From NCBI GenBank assembly GCA_964017235.1, contig OZ024931.1:19692189-19756188 (forward strand): a stretch of DNA of 64,000 bases, read 5' to 3'. The DNA comes from Sabellastarte sp. h YS-2021 (lineage: Eukaryota > Annelida > Polychaeta > Sabellida > Sabellidae). Shown one piece after another: positions 1 through 11,214 of the stretch. Within the stretch, counting starts at the first letter, position 1. Each line of letters starts with the position of its first letter. Both the position numbers and the translations under genes were made by a program. A model generated the notes under the pieces. It was not told the DNA's origin. It saw only the letters and a list, made by a program, of their open reading frames with translations, and ran no database searches.

Positions 1-1488
1 TTTTGGAGAAATATCAAACGTGTCTGATATTTCTAAAAATCCTGCAATCTTGTATGGCGATTGACTGCATGATCATGATTGTGGGGCCAACTGCCCGTAA
101 AAATCATCAATGGAACATGGGTATCATGTAGTATACACCTTTTCCAATCAACATACCCCATTGAGGGTTACAAAGGCTTTACTATTGAAGAGACAATGTG
201 TACAATTTTACAAAATTAAATAGTCATGTATGTCCATCAATCTTGGGGACTATGCCTTTACCTTAATTTATGTGATAAATGCACAGGGCAGTGGCATTAA
301 TCCAAAGGCCAGGAGAGGTTATTTCAGGTTGCCATAAGGTTTTTACTGAACCTAGAGTATTTAACCCAACAATCCAAAGTAAAGATCAAATATCAAAGTA
401 ATTTATATCATGTACAATTATTTCACCTGAAATTTGCTGTCTGCTGAAAAATTTGAAACATCCATACTGCTTTTATGTTTTAATTGCTGACCCTTTCTGT
501 TACAATATTGTCATAAAATGTACATGAGCATTTATTTGAGAGGAGACATTTATTACAAAATTTACGGTATATGTAATGCTTAGTATTCAACTTCAAATAA
601 AGGTTGTTATTTAAAAAAAAAAAAGAAATAATGAATGGCAAGGCAATGAAGTTTTAAATCTTTGACTATTAATAAAATACATTTGTATGCAAGATTATGA
701 CAGTAATAACTTGAATATTTTATTAACTCACACTTATTTGCTCTACAAGGAAAGTAAGTATGGTTGAAACTTCTACAAGATAAACCCACTAAATTGAAGG
801 TTTTTATTCAGTTTAGGTTTCAAGTTTAAGAGTTCCACATGGTATATGTTTTGGTTATATATCACATTTGTTTACTCATAGTTTAGAGTTATTAATTGAA
901 TAATAAATATTATATAATTTATACAGGTTTGGAAACCTTTGTGTATTGGCAATTAGATTAATGATAAAAGCGAATCATTACAAATGACACCCCTGGGTTA
1001 GTCTGGTTTCCGTCGACCGTACTCTGCAATATAGGGTCGGGTATCGCCCACCATCTTGGGTACTACTTCCGGGAAAAATTTCACGTTACAACTAAAAAAC
1101 GTGCACCAGTTTAAGTGCTGTCGGTCTTCTATTATCACACAAAACATGTTTTTGTGTCTAAAGATTATTGTCAATCCAGAATATTTTAAACTTTAATTCA
1201 CAATATTTGATGTTATAATTTCAATAATAAATGTTTAAAATGTTGTAAATACATATAAAAAGCATATAAGTAATTAAAATAATGATCGAGATTTCCCGAT
1301 AATGACAGCTAGCAATGATGTATGTCAAGGCCATCGTGGCCAATACCAGTCCCTTTATTGTTAAAGGTGGCTGGTTCCCGTCTACCCCTGGGTGGGTTCG
1401 ACTCCCGCAAGTGACAATACTGAACACCTGTATAAATATGACCCTGGCAGTTGAACTGGATGTAACACCTCAACTTTGAATTTTAAGT
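1..1488. repeat. Left arm of a 1.49-kb inverted repeat
   Basis: Bases 1-1488 reappear as the reverse complement at 2681-4168, with only scattered single-base differences (for example near 1161 and 1432). The arm may continue left of the window. It is AT-rich and has no convincing gene; the two short ORFs in it recur identically in the other arm simply because the arms are copies. Around 1318-1425 there is a possible tRNA-derived piece with a B-box-like GGTTCGACTCC, but no clear A box. The outer end carries a near-palindrome at 8-33. Confidence 0.95.
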
Positions 1489-2680
1489 ACAAAAAAACTC
1501 TATGATATGTGTGTAGCACCTATACTTGATTACAGTGCTGGAGTTTGGGGGCATAAGTACGTCAGTCAAATAGAAAGTGTTCAGAATAAAGCAATGAAAT
1601 TCTTTTTAGGAGTACATAAGTTTGCACCCACTGATGCTGTATATGGGGATTTAAATTGGGTTAGTAGTTACAATAGAAGAAAACTAAAATTATTAAAATA
1701 CTGGAATAGACTTTGTGAAACTGATGAATCAAGACTGTTATATAAGGTCTTTTCTTGGGACTACAGAAAGAGAACTCGGTACTCATGGTGCAGTGAAGTT
1801 AAAAAAATCCTTGACGTTTTTCCTTTAGATTCAAATTTTACAAACCGAACTTCCGTCGACCTAAAACAATATGAAACATACATATTTCAAAAAGAAATAG
1901 ATAACTGGAAATTAAATGTTCAAAATAGCCCTAAACTCAGAACATATTGTACATTTAAAGATACATATCAATTGGAACCCTACATTTATAAAATACAAAA
2001 CAGGCAGGAAAGATCACTACTTGCTAAATTTCGATTTGGTATTCTCCCACTACAAATAGAAATGGGACGCTGGAAAAATATCAAATATGAAGATAGAATT
2101 TGTAAAATATGTGATCAGGGCGTTGAATCTGAAAACCACTTTGTCTTTTTCTGCTCATTATATTCTGAAGAAAGAGGACTTTTCAATAGACATCTAGCTT
2201 CAAATTACAACAATTGGTATAACCTTAATGCACAGGACAAACTCAAAATACTAATGAAATGTGAAAATGTGGTCCTTTTTGTAAAACATCTATATAAAAT
2301 TTATCAAAAAAGAAAAATCTTCTTTGAATCTAAGTAAACTACCTTGTAATTCTATTTTGTTCAAGTATAATATAATGTACGTTCTATTACTAGTGTCTTT
2401 ATCTTAAATATGATGTGATGTTAAGTTTAATCTTATTGTACAATGTAATTCTGGTTTGTTTGGTTTTTTTTTGGTTTTTTTTTTGTTCTTAACATTTTGA
2501 TCTAATGTGTGACATTTAAATATAATTCTCTTTTTGTTTACAGTGCCTCATAAGCCCTAGTAATAAGGGCTGGCTGTTTTGTGATTTTGCTGTTTGTTCA
2601 TAATACCATTTCATGCTACTGCAGGTGGCACTTTAATAAAAAAATCTCTCTCTCTCTCTGTACTGCTGAAATGACTTGAA
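1489..2680 (+). mobile_element. 5'-truncated non-LTR retrotransposon (LINE) filling the loop of the inverted repeat
   Basis: The open frame runs from the first bases after the left arm to 2337, so the LINE is 5'-truncated exactly at the arm boundary. The ORF (first ATG 1507, 276 residues) is the extreme C-terminal part of a LINE pol: it opens with a PILDYSAGVWG motif, as LINE proteins do downstream of the RT domain, and has a zinc-knuckle-like CKICDQG...ENHF.FFC near residues 195-215. No RT catalytic motifs are present. The 3' UTR (2338-2660) is T-rich and ends in an AAAAAATCTCTCTC tail of the type LINEs use for target priming. The loop placement suggests insertion at or near the dyad centre. 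Confidence 0.8.
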
Positions 2681-4168
2681 ACTTAAAATTCAAAGTTGAG
2701 GTGTTACATCCAGTTCAACTGCCAGGGTCATATTTATACGGGTGTTCAGTATTGTCACTTGCGGGAGTCGAACCCACCCAGGGGTAGACGGGAACCAGCC
2801 ACCTTTAACAATAAAGGGACTGGTATTGGCCACGATGGCCTTGACATACATCATTGCTAGCTGTCATTATCGGGAAATCTCGATCATTATTTTAATTACT
2901 TATATGCTTTTTATATGTATTTACAACATTTTAAACATTTATTATTGAAATTATAACATCAAATATTGTGAATTAAAGTTTAAAATATTCTGGATTGACA
3001 ATAATCTTTAGACGCAAAAACATGTTTTGTGTGATAATAGAAGACCGACAGCACTTAAACTGGTGCACGTTTTTTAGTTGTAACGTGAAATTTTTCCCGG
3101 AAGTAGTACCCAAGATGGTGGGCGATACCCGACCCTATATTGCAGAGTACGGTCGACGGAAACCAGACTAACTCAGGGGTGTCATTTGTAATGATTCGCT
3201 TTTATCATTAATCTAATTGCCAATACACAAAGGTTTCCAAACCTGTATAAATTATATAATATTTATTATTCAATTAATAACTCTAAACTATGAGTAAACA
3301 AATGTGATATATAACCAAAACATATACCATGTGGAACTCTTAAACTTGAAACCTAAACTGAATAAAAACCTTCAATTTAGTGGGTTTATCTTGTAGAAGT
3401 TTCAACCATACTTACTTTCCTTGTAGAGCAAATAAGTGTGAGTTAATAAAATATTCAAGTTATTACTGTCATAATCTTGCATACAAATGTATTTTATTAA
3501 TAGTCAAAGATTTAAAACTTCATTGCCTTGCCATTCATTATTTCTTTTTTTTTTTTAAATAACAACCTTTATTTGAAGTTGAATACTAAGCATTACATAT
3601 ACCGTAAATTTTGTAATAAATGTCTCCTCTCAAATAAATGCTCATGTACATTTTATGACAATATTGTAACAGAAAGGGTCAGCAATTAAAACATAAAAGC
3701 AGTATGGATGTTTCAAATTTTTCAGCAGACAGCAAATTTCAGGTGAAATAATTGTACATGATATAAATTACTTTGATATTTGATCTTTACTTTGGATTGT
3801 TGGGTTAAATACTCTAGGTTCAGTAAAAACCTTATGGCAACCTGAAATAACCTCTCCTGGCCTTTGGATTAATGCCACTGCCCTGTGCATTTATCACATA
3901 AATTAAGGTAAAGGCATAGTCCCCAAGATTGATGGACATACATGACTATTTAATTTTGTAAAATTGTACACATTGTCTCTTCAATAGTAAAGCCTTTGTA
4001 ACCCTCAATGGGGTATGTTGATTAGAAAAGGTGTATACTACATGATACCCATGTTCCATTGATGATTTTTACGGGCAGTTGGCCCCACAATCATGATCAT
4101 GCAGTCAATCGCCATACAAGATTGCAGGATTTTTAGAAATATCAGACACGTTTGATATTTCTCCAAAA
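2681..4168. repeat. Right arm of the 1.49-kb inverted repeat
   Basis: This is the reverse complement of 1-1488, position x pairing with 4169-x with almost no indels. The equal arm lengths and high identity point to recent origin or ongoing homogenisation. Differences between arms (for example TCTAAAGATT with a T/C change beside it near 3011) argue that it is not a simple read-through of a single strand. Confidence 0.95.
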
Positions 4169-4570
4169 TTACTTAGGGTCCACTAAAGCTCCTTTAGAAT
4201 CTGCAATTTCAAAAGTTTAGTTCCCAACATCCAAGTACCTCATATAAATTATAGGTTACATGTTACAAGAGGCATTTGGTAGATGTGGTAGGTTGTCAGC
4301 AATTTTGGAAGATCTTGGGTGCAGTCCTGGCAAACCTGCTCTTGACTGAGCATCTCCAGGATCAGTTGTAAAAAGCTTGTTTTCCTGCCAAAAATTAACT
4401 GAAATATAGTGCCAGAAAAATCTTGATAAATGGCTGCATAAAATGACTCTTTTCGTATTCATTTCCCTTACTCATACTTTTATATCCATTTTCCACTGTC
4501 TGTCCGCCTATGGTGGTGACTTTTTTTAGCTTTTGGAAAACTTCGTGGTCAATTGTCACTCTAATATCTG
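4169..4570. other. Gene-free stretch, probable decayed DIRS sequence
   Basis: No intact coding sequence. On the minus strand it follows the broken DIRS-type ORF2, and short open pieces here have many stops. I see no recognisable motif. Confidence 0.4.
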
Positions 4571-5400
4571 TCATTGTGTTCTTGCCTCCAGGTTATTTGT
4601 GTGGTCAACATTAATATCAAGATTGGTAGGCATTTGCTGCTCTCCTAATGGTATAAACCCAAAATCAAAATCTGATTGTTCACGCCATTTTTGAAATATC
4701 TGGGATTGACAATCACCAATATTGATCTGGTCACCAAATTGTTTGAAATGCATAATGGTATTGACGAATTTCTCTTCAACCCCCACATTATTGACATCAT
4801 ATAATGGGATGCATTGATCTGTGAATGGTTTGTCATTTGTATTTGCTGCGTGCACACTACCCCGACATTCCGGATCCGACTCAGAGGTGATCTGATGATA
4901 ACTCACGTGTTTATCCGGATTCAAACCAAGACCTGAATTATCATAGTGTCCATTCTTGTGAGGGACAACAGGATTCAAACTTGGACCCGAATCAACATTT
5001 TTGTCTGCCTCAGCATACACTTGCTCCACCCCCGAGATCTCAACATCTCTCACATTATGAATGTCACTTACGTCCGACGCCTTGGGATGGGCAACAGGGA
5101 GGCTGAAATTGTGCTGAACACCCTTTTTAACAACACTAGACGCCTTTGCGGCATTATGACTCTGTATTTGACGCATTTGAGAGTTGACGGCTATTACATG
5201 ACATTTACTAGCAGTTTTCTTGACATAGGTCACACAATCAATACTTTTTCTGGCCAAAGAGGCCTCAATGGCCTTTGGTCTGACACTAGAATTATAGAAC
5301 AACCTAGTTCTGTATTGTTTGGCTACATTACACTGAACACTAGGTTTACAGCTATAATTTTTTACTCTGTACTGAGCCTCACCAATGCAGCTGTCCCTTC
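4571..5400 (-). pseudogene. N-terminal part of DIRS-like ORF2, truncated before RT
   Basis: An open frame reads from about 5400 to a stop at 4571, directly after the gag-like ORF (5401-6528), in the position where DIRS-like elements place the RT-RNase H ORF. About 275 residues are open, rich in Ser, Asn and Asp, including FIPLGEQQMPTNLDI near the end. In related elements such a low-complexity leader precedes the conserved RT domain. No RT motif follows here: the frame stops and the sequence ends at the inverted-repeat arm. The assignment to ORF2 is by position, and the RT and tyrosine recombinase are absent. Confidence 0.5.
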
Positions 5401-6528
5401 CTAGTGATGGGCAGCTGCTTGGTCGTTTTTTGGGTTTTGCTTCTTGAAAAGACAGTCTTTTTCAGCGTGATTCAGCTGTTTTCCCCCCATTAGGCAAAAG
5501 GCACAGATATGTTTCTGGACTTTTCCATTGAACTCATGATCCTTACTATGTGTACAACTGCCAGATTGAAAATTTTTACAGAACCATGGCTTCCTACCCG
5601 GATCTGATGGCTTAGCCCAACCCCCCCTAGCTGGAGCATGCTTTTGAGCGTGAGCCCTACGGATCCTATCTATTCGATCCTGGTCTTCCCATTGGAGGGT
5701 ACCCCGCTCCATTTCGCACAGTAAGACAGCATGTGCTGCCTTAGCCCCCTGCCAAGTAAAATCTGTGGCATCTTCCATCAGATCACTAAGGTAGGAAACC
5801 ATGGCATTTTTTCTCTTACTAGATTTTTCCTCTAAGATGTTTTTGCAAAAGCCTTGCACCCACTGGGTGAGAGACAGTTGGTCATAAGTGACCCTCTGTC
5901 TGTTACTTCCACCCAAAATTGCCTCATGTGGCCACAGTACTTTATTTTTCACTGAAACCTCAACATTCCCCCCCCCCCTTTTTGACTTGTATTTCCCTGA
6001 GCACTCAGTACCTGACAAGTGTGAATCACCCTTTAACTCCCTGATTCGTTTATCCACTTTTTTCTGCATCGACTGTGATCTCAGAAAGGACAAAGAGGGA
6101 CTATCACTATCATCAGACGATGATTCACTGGAATCTGATGGGGGTACAGACTGTTTACTTTTCTTACTTTTACTTGGGGTACTTTTACTTATTTCAAAAA
6201 AGTCACTACTTCTACTTAACTTTCCTGTTCCTGCAGCTGAGGTCGAAGGCTTGCCCTGGTCTTGGTCTGTGGACGAGATCCTCTGCTCCACTGTTTCCAG
6301 TCTGTCAGACATCTTCTGTAGCTGAAGCAGTATCTTCTCCTGGATCCGCTGTCCGCCCGGATCCGCCTGATCCGTGGCAAGTGACATACTTGCAGCGGCA
6401 GCATCTCTTAGTCCATTAGGCACTTCCTCAGCATCAGAATTCACACTGTCCACATACTTGCACTTCTTTCCAGTTGGTGGCAAATGTCTGTTCTTGCAAT
6501 TCTTGCATTTTTGTTTATTATCTGGCAT
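5401..6528 (-). CDS. DIRS-like retrotransposon gag-like protein (ORF1)
   Basis: A 375-residue ORF with an ATG at 6528. The N-terminus has a Cys cluster (CKNCKNRHLPPTGKKC), followed by a Ser/Asp-rich low-complexity zone (residues about 85-170). A conserved core at about residues 195-285 includes WPHEAILGG, VTYDQLSLTQWVQGFC and DATDFTWQGAKAAHAVLLCEM, then DRIDRIRRAHAQ. The C-terminus has a zinc-finger-like CxxFxSGSCxxxxDHE...HICAFC...HAEKDC segment. This layout is what I know from gag-like ORFs of DIRS-type (tyrosine-recombinase) elements in marine invertebrates, and a related broken copy lies at 59600-60600. The role is presumably RNA binding and particle formation. It is full length with no internal stop, but its pol partner is truncated, so the element cannot move by itself. 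Confidence 0.75.
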   Translation of the reverse strand: MPDNKQKCKNCKNRHLPPTGKKCKYVDSVNSDAEEVPNGLRDAAAASMSLATDQADPGGQRIQEKILLQLQKMSDRLETVEQRISSTDQDQGKPSTSAAGTGKLSRSSDFFEISKSTPSKSKKSKQSVPPSDSSESSSDDSDSPSLSFLRSQSMQKKVDKRIRELKGDSHLSGTECSGKYKSKRGGGNVEVSVKNKVLWPHEAILGGSNRQRVTYDQLSLTQWVQGFCKNILEEKSSKRKNAMVSYLSDLMEDATDFTWQGAKAAHAVLLCEMERGTLQWEDQDRIDRIRRAHAQKHAPARGGWAKPSDPGRKPWFCKNFQSGSCTHSKDHEFNGKVQKHICAFCLMGGKQLNHAEKDCLFKKQNPKNDQAAAHH

Positions 6529-7164
6529 TTTTATAACTCAAACTTTTCCTTTTTAATAGTCAAAGTTACGTCCCTTTGTGCCAGTCTCACTCAAAGCCTG
6601 TTGCTGTCAAGATGACCAAATCTCTCCAAGCGTCATAAAGTTGACGTGTCACAAACAACTCAGCATCAAATGTCACAATATCACAACATCCAGTGCAGTG
6701 TTCCAGTGTGCAACACAATTCATAAGTGTAACATAAAATCTGTTACTGATAAATGACCGTCCTATTAATGTACACTATCATACACTTTTAAAAATAAAAA
6801 CATTCAAAGTAAAAAACTAAAACCCTAAAATTAAACAGTTCCATAAAATCAAAAGTTTTTCAAATCAAAAAGTTTTTAGCACATGTCCTTCCCTCAAAGT
6901 CAAATCATGAAGTGATTGAATTGTTAGGATACAGTTGAAGGGCAGGGGAACCCACAGGGGATATTTACTGTAAATCAGGGGGGGGCCCCCAATCAGAGGT
7001 AGTTGCTTACTGAGTTGCCTAGTAATAAGGGGTCACCCCCCAAGGTGATGTTACATAAACTAGACTGGTACCCCATAGGTGACCAGGACTGGTACCCCAA
7101 ATTGATTGTACACACAACACCACTGTCTTGGGGCAGGACTGACATCTGTGGTGCCCAAACACCC
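6529..7164. other. Upstream flank of the DIRS-like gag, gene-free
   Basis: This is probably the leader or end of the DIRS-like element on the minus strand. It contains a G7/C5 run near 6978 and a short internal duplication of GACTGGTACCCCA near 7065 and 7087. I see no gene. Confidence 0.4.
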
Positions 7165-7287
7165 CAAGAGAAACTAGCAACCATCGGTAAGTAACTACTA
7201 ACTTTCCCGCAAAAGGTCCAGGGTTTGGACCACCAACCTCAGAGGTGGGAGGCGAGTGTGTTACCACTGTGCCACCATGGTCCCCCT
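7165..7287 (-). mobile_element. Degenerate tRNA-derived SINE fragment
   Basis: Read on the minus strand from 7287 it begins GGGGGACCATGGTGGCACAG, followed by TGGTAACACACTCGCCTCCC. It has the same order as the better copy at 22176-22411: A box TGGCACAGTGG, then CTCGCCTCCCACCTCTGAGG, then a B-box region (here mutated, GTCCAAACCC), then GCGGGAAAG. It is truncated at the 3' side. Confidence 0.75.
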
Positions 7288-8190
7288 CAGGCATTAAAGA
7301 GGAATGTAAGTGGGTAGTCAAGAAGCTGCAGGCTGCCCAGGCAGAATGGTCCCGGCAACAAAATGAGTGCCTAGATTGGATCAATGAAAAGTTCCGGCAG
7401 CAAACTCACACAGTTCAGGTGTGAACTAACTCAAGTTATCGGGCATAGCCTTGATCCCTTGGGGCCCAAGCCCCAACTCTTTGACTTACGCGTGCCAAGC
7501 AGTGACCAAAAAGACCTTGAGTTTGTCTCCATAAGATATTGCGACTGCAAAGCATTAGATTAGATTCGATTCATTGTATTGGGCATGGTCACAAGTGGCC
7601 TTGTGGCATACAAGAAAGCCACATAATCCAAACAGACTGTGTTTCATTGCTGGATGAAATTTGTAATGAATTCTCTCCAGCTGAGTTTTTTGTTGGAGGC
7701 TTATTGGCCTACTGCAATATCTTCTCTCGATGGATCAGAAGCTGGCAAGTATGTACTACAGCCCTCGGAACTCTGAAGATGTGACCCAGGTCTAGCTGAA
7801 GAAGCAGGCAATCTGTCAGATCTATTTATCTGCTCTTAGGCGAGGTGAATCTTGCAATGATTCCACACACATCTCTTGCACCAACCACTGGCATGTGTTT
7901 TGACCCTTCATGGTACCTCAGGTATGTACAAGTACTACATTTCTACTGGGGCTTGGAGGGTTTGCCACAGAAAAGTGGTCCAGAAAAAGTGGTCTAGAAA
8001 AAGTAGTCCAGAATTCCTGATGTGCCCTTAGGTTAACAAGTACAAAGTGGTCCGGAACCTCTCTTGTGTATACTACTCCTGCAGTTTATCTGGATGTCAG
8101 TGAGCTGTGAAGGTATTGACTAATATAATACAGCACTGACCAGAGTTGAAGCAGTGCAAGAGTTTAGTAACTTATATAAAACACTGGTTG
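7288..8190. other. Unidentified possibly coding remnant
   Basis: The plus strand shows scattered coding-like pieces with stops between them: about 7293-7424 (KEECKWVVKKLQAAQAEW-like) and 7539-7784 (81 residues, ending LLAYCNIFSRWIRSWQ...). Base composition is less AT-rich than the flanks. I do not recognise the family; a decayed transposase or gag is possible. 7960-8060 has a small repeated motif of AAAGTGGTC(C/T)(A/G)GAA. Confidence 0.3.
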
Positions 8191-9137
8191 TATCACAAAT
8201 TACACGGGTGTGTGGGGGGGGCCTCAGTATGGGTTTTTTGTGATTGAATTATATATCCTATGAATAGAATCTGATTCAGTGCTGGAAATTTCCCAAATAT
8301 AGTGAAAAGGTGGTGCATATCCTTCAACTTTATGGTAATCATCTTGTTTCTGGAATGTCCAAAACCACATATTATCTTCCACTTCAAACATACCTTTTCA
8401 AAATTCCAAATAATGGTTAAAGGAACTATCAGCGACAAGTAATAACACAGTGATAAAATATACATAAACTTTTCTTTCATAATAGCTTTATGTATTTACA
8501 GACAATAAACTAAACATTCATTGTTTTAGTAATATTTGAACAGATCTGAAATAGCATAATGAATATCTGATATTCACCTTTAATAAATTATATATTTTAG
8601 ATATATAATATACAGGAATTACTAAAGTTAAAACATAGTGTTTCTTTCTACTTAACATGTTTATAGTTTGCTAAATGTAATAAATATCATCTTCAACATG
8701 TATAAAACAAGATTCTGTTCTGATAATTACAAGTGAGTCATTCATCACTGGGTTATACTAATTTATCATGTTAGAACTGTTGCTTCTGGTTTATGTTGTT
8801 GTATCATTATTTCTATGCACAGAAAATATCTTCTTTGCTGCTGGACTCAAAGCACTATTTCACCCACACGTTAGGTACCCACTACACAAGTACACTCTGC
8901 CATGTGTTTTTGTCTCATGTCTATGCATCAGATGTTTACAAAGTGACATGATTTAAGTCCATGGCCAAAGAAGTGAAGATTTAATAATTAGATAACAAAA
9001 TGTATTATGGTGCATGTTACTTATTATGTTCCACTTCACACATAGATTTTTAAAATTCTATTGCTATTAATGGTTAAAGAAAATGCTAAAGACAAGTAAT
9101 AGGACAGTAATATAATTAAATCAAAAGGATTTGTGAT
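8191..9137. other. AT-rich non-coding DNA with an internal duplication
   Basis: 8365-8450 and 9025-9110 are diverged direct copies (both contain TTCCACTTCA, AATGGTTAAAG and GACAAGTAATA). The adjacent 8535-8605 resembles 15822-15880. A 62-residue ORF at 8768-8956 starts with a hydrophobic stretch (MLELLLLVYVVVSLFLC) but has no splice or family support. Confidence 0.45.
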
Positions 9138-10556
9138 ATGTTCACAGCCTCTTCAACAGCAGTCATTCCACCCATGTGTACACCTCCCAATCTACCTCGC
9201 TTCACTGAGGTCTCAGAGAACGAGGTACAAAAAATCAACAAAAATTCCCCTACAAACTCATGTCTTTTAGATCCAGTGCCTACTTTCCTTTTGAAAGATT
9301 GTGTGGAAATTTTACTTCTGTCAATTACAAAACTTGTCAATTTGTCATTAGCTGAGGGTGTATTTCCTCATGAATTCAAGGAGGTGGTTGTCACTCCCCT
9401 CATTAAGAAAGCATCACTTCCAATTGAAGATTTGCAAAATTATCAGCCGGTATCAGGACTATGTTTCATGTCAAAATTGGCGGAGCGGGTAGTTGTAAAA
9501 CAGCTCATGCAACATATCAATAGTAACAATCTTGATAATCCTAGGCAATCTGTATACAAAAGTGGTCACTCCACGGAAACTGCCCTGCTGCATATCAAAA
9601 ACGAGATCCACTATCGCTATCACTATCACGGGGTGAGCCTACTGCATTGGTCATGGTTTGGCGTGTGCGGCACAGCCTTGAAGTGGTTCACGTCCTATCT
9701 CAGCCACTGTTTCCAAGCAATTAAAATTGGGTCAACCCTCTCTGAAATGCATGAGCTGCTGTTTGGAGTGCCACAAGGTTCAGTTCTTGGTCCTCTGCTG
9801 TTCTCCTTATGCACCACTCCTTTGAGTAAGGTTATTGGAACGCATTCCAACATCAAATACCACTTTTATGCAGACAACACACAGTTGTTTATTCATATGT
9901 CTCCCAAAAATGCAGCCCTGGCTTTTGACAAACTGAATTCATGTCTTCTGGATGTTCAGAAATGGATGTTGTCAAGTATGCTCAAATTAAATCCTGACCA
10001 AACAGGATTTATCATCTTCGGATCCCATGCTCAACTCAAGAAATTAGATCCCTATCTCCCAGTTAGGATATTTGGTAATTTCATGCATCCAGCAGTTGTT
10101 GTAAAGAAGCTTGGTGTCTGGTTTGATGATAATTTCTCCTTTGCTGATCATGTCCGCAATATTTGTAAGACATGTTTCATTCAAATTTGTGATCTCAGGC
10201 AGGTTAGAAAGCATTTGACTGATGCGGCTGCTATCCTGGCAGCCAATGTCTTGGTGACCAGTCGCCTTGATTACTGCAACTCTCTCTTCAGGAGTTTGTC
10301 CAGTCTCAACATGCGCAAACTACAGTGTATTCAAAACACACTTGCTAGGATTGTCACAAACTGTAACAAATACACACGGGAATCTCCTATTCTCAAACGA
10401 CTCCATTGGCTCCCAGTTGAATTTCGCTGTATCTTCAAAACTGTCACTCTAGTTTACAAGTTTCTTCACAATGGTCATCCCAGTTATTTTGGTCCTCTTT
10501 TTGACTTTATGTTTAAAGACTCCTGGCTTCACTGTATGTCTGTGTATAAATTTTGA
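9138..10556 (+). pseudogene. CR1/L2-like LINE reverse transcriptase, defective
   Basis: A single 472-residue ORF, 5'-truncated (no apurinic endonuclease domain). Recognisable parts: fingers region with LLKDCVEILLLSITKLVNLSL and the VVVTPLIKKASL segment; PQGSVLGPLLFSL (motif B) at about residues 214-226; the motif C region as FYADNTQLF, where the family has YADD; then C-terminal SRLDYCNSLF and LKRLHWLPVEFR motifs typical of CR1-clade pols. Between TALLHIKNEI (about residue 150) and FGVCGTALKWF the palm stretch that should carry motif A (LDLSAAFDT in relatives) is missing. The ORF survived in frame although the enzyme must be dead. The 3' UTR runs to about 10650. Confidence 0.9.
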
Positions 10557-10714
10557 AATAAAACTGTGAAATATTGTTTCATTCAATGAATTATGGAGAT
10601 ATCTTGATGGCTTTCTTATAATTTATGTGTGGTTTTGTAAATCTATGTAGACAATGCATTTGACTACCAGTGATTTAAAAAAAAATCAAACTTTATTTTT
10701 ACTTACTAGCCGAT

Positions 10715-10826
10715 ACAAAGTAATAGAAAGTAATAGAAGTAATAGATGGCAATGTAATAGTAATAGATTAGAACATTTGAAATATAATAGTAATAGATGG
10801 CACTGTAATAGATGGCACTGTAATAG
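10715..10826. repeat. TAATAG-type simple/minisatellite repeat
   Basis: Repeated AGTAATAGATGGCA and TGTAATAG units, e.g. GTAATAGAAAGTAATAGAAG followed by the tandem GATGGCACTGTAATA twice at 10794-10825. It lies directly before the left end of the Harbinger element. Confidence 0.8.
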
Positions 10827-11130
10827 ACCCCATCCCCGGTCGGTTGTCAAAGTCGTATGATCGTACAAAAAAGGCGCGAAAATGCATAGTCGGTTAAGAA
10901 ATCCCCGACAAGATGTTATACTTCCCGACAGGACCTAAGTACTTAACTGACAAGCCGCAGGGTCAGGGGCATTTTTGGCAAGGTCAGTCATAGAGGTTGT
11001 ACGACAAGCCCTAAACCTGTAACCGACAAGCTGCAAAGCATACAGATAAGCCGTAAAGAGAAACAGACCAGCCGGGGCCACTTTCCCGACCCATCAAGAC
11101 AAGACTGATTGATTTTGAGGGTCGGTATTC
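10827..11130. repeat. Left subterminal repeat cluster of Harbinger-1
   Basis: About a dozen variants of a CCGACAAGC-type motif: CCGGTCGGTTG (10827), AGTCGGTTAAG, CCCCGACAAG, CCCGACAGGA, AACTGACAAGCC, ACGACAAGCC, GTAACCGACAAGCTG (about 11020), CAGATAAGCCG, CAGACCAGCCGG, CCCGACCC, GGGTCGGTATT and AGTCGGGATCC. They are likely transposase or Myb-partner binding sites (inference). Confidence 0.75.
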
Positions 11131-11214
11131 ATAGTCGGGATCCATAATTGGGATACATATCACACTGTATAAACCCTTATCAAATGTGATGAGGCACTCA
11201 TTCATCACTCAAAG

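Noticed and set aside
1318-1430. Possible tRNA gene or SINE in the inverted-repeat arms
   Set aside because: Only a B-box-like T-arm is visible; no paired acceptor stem or A box, so not called as a separate feature.
607-3562. Identical ORF pairs in opposite orientation (60 and 68 residues)
   Set aside because: They are mirror images created by the inverted repeat; no domain, poor coding character.
5888-6419. Plus-strand ORFs of 114-145 residues
   Set aside because: Shadows of the DIRS-like gag on the minus strand; Leu/Ser-rich because they read its low-complexity region.
10654-10868. ORFs of 60-68 residues on both strands
   Set aside because: Translations of the TAATAG-type simple repeat.
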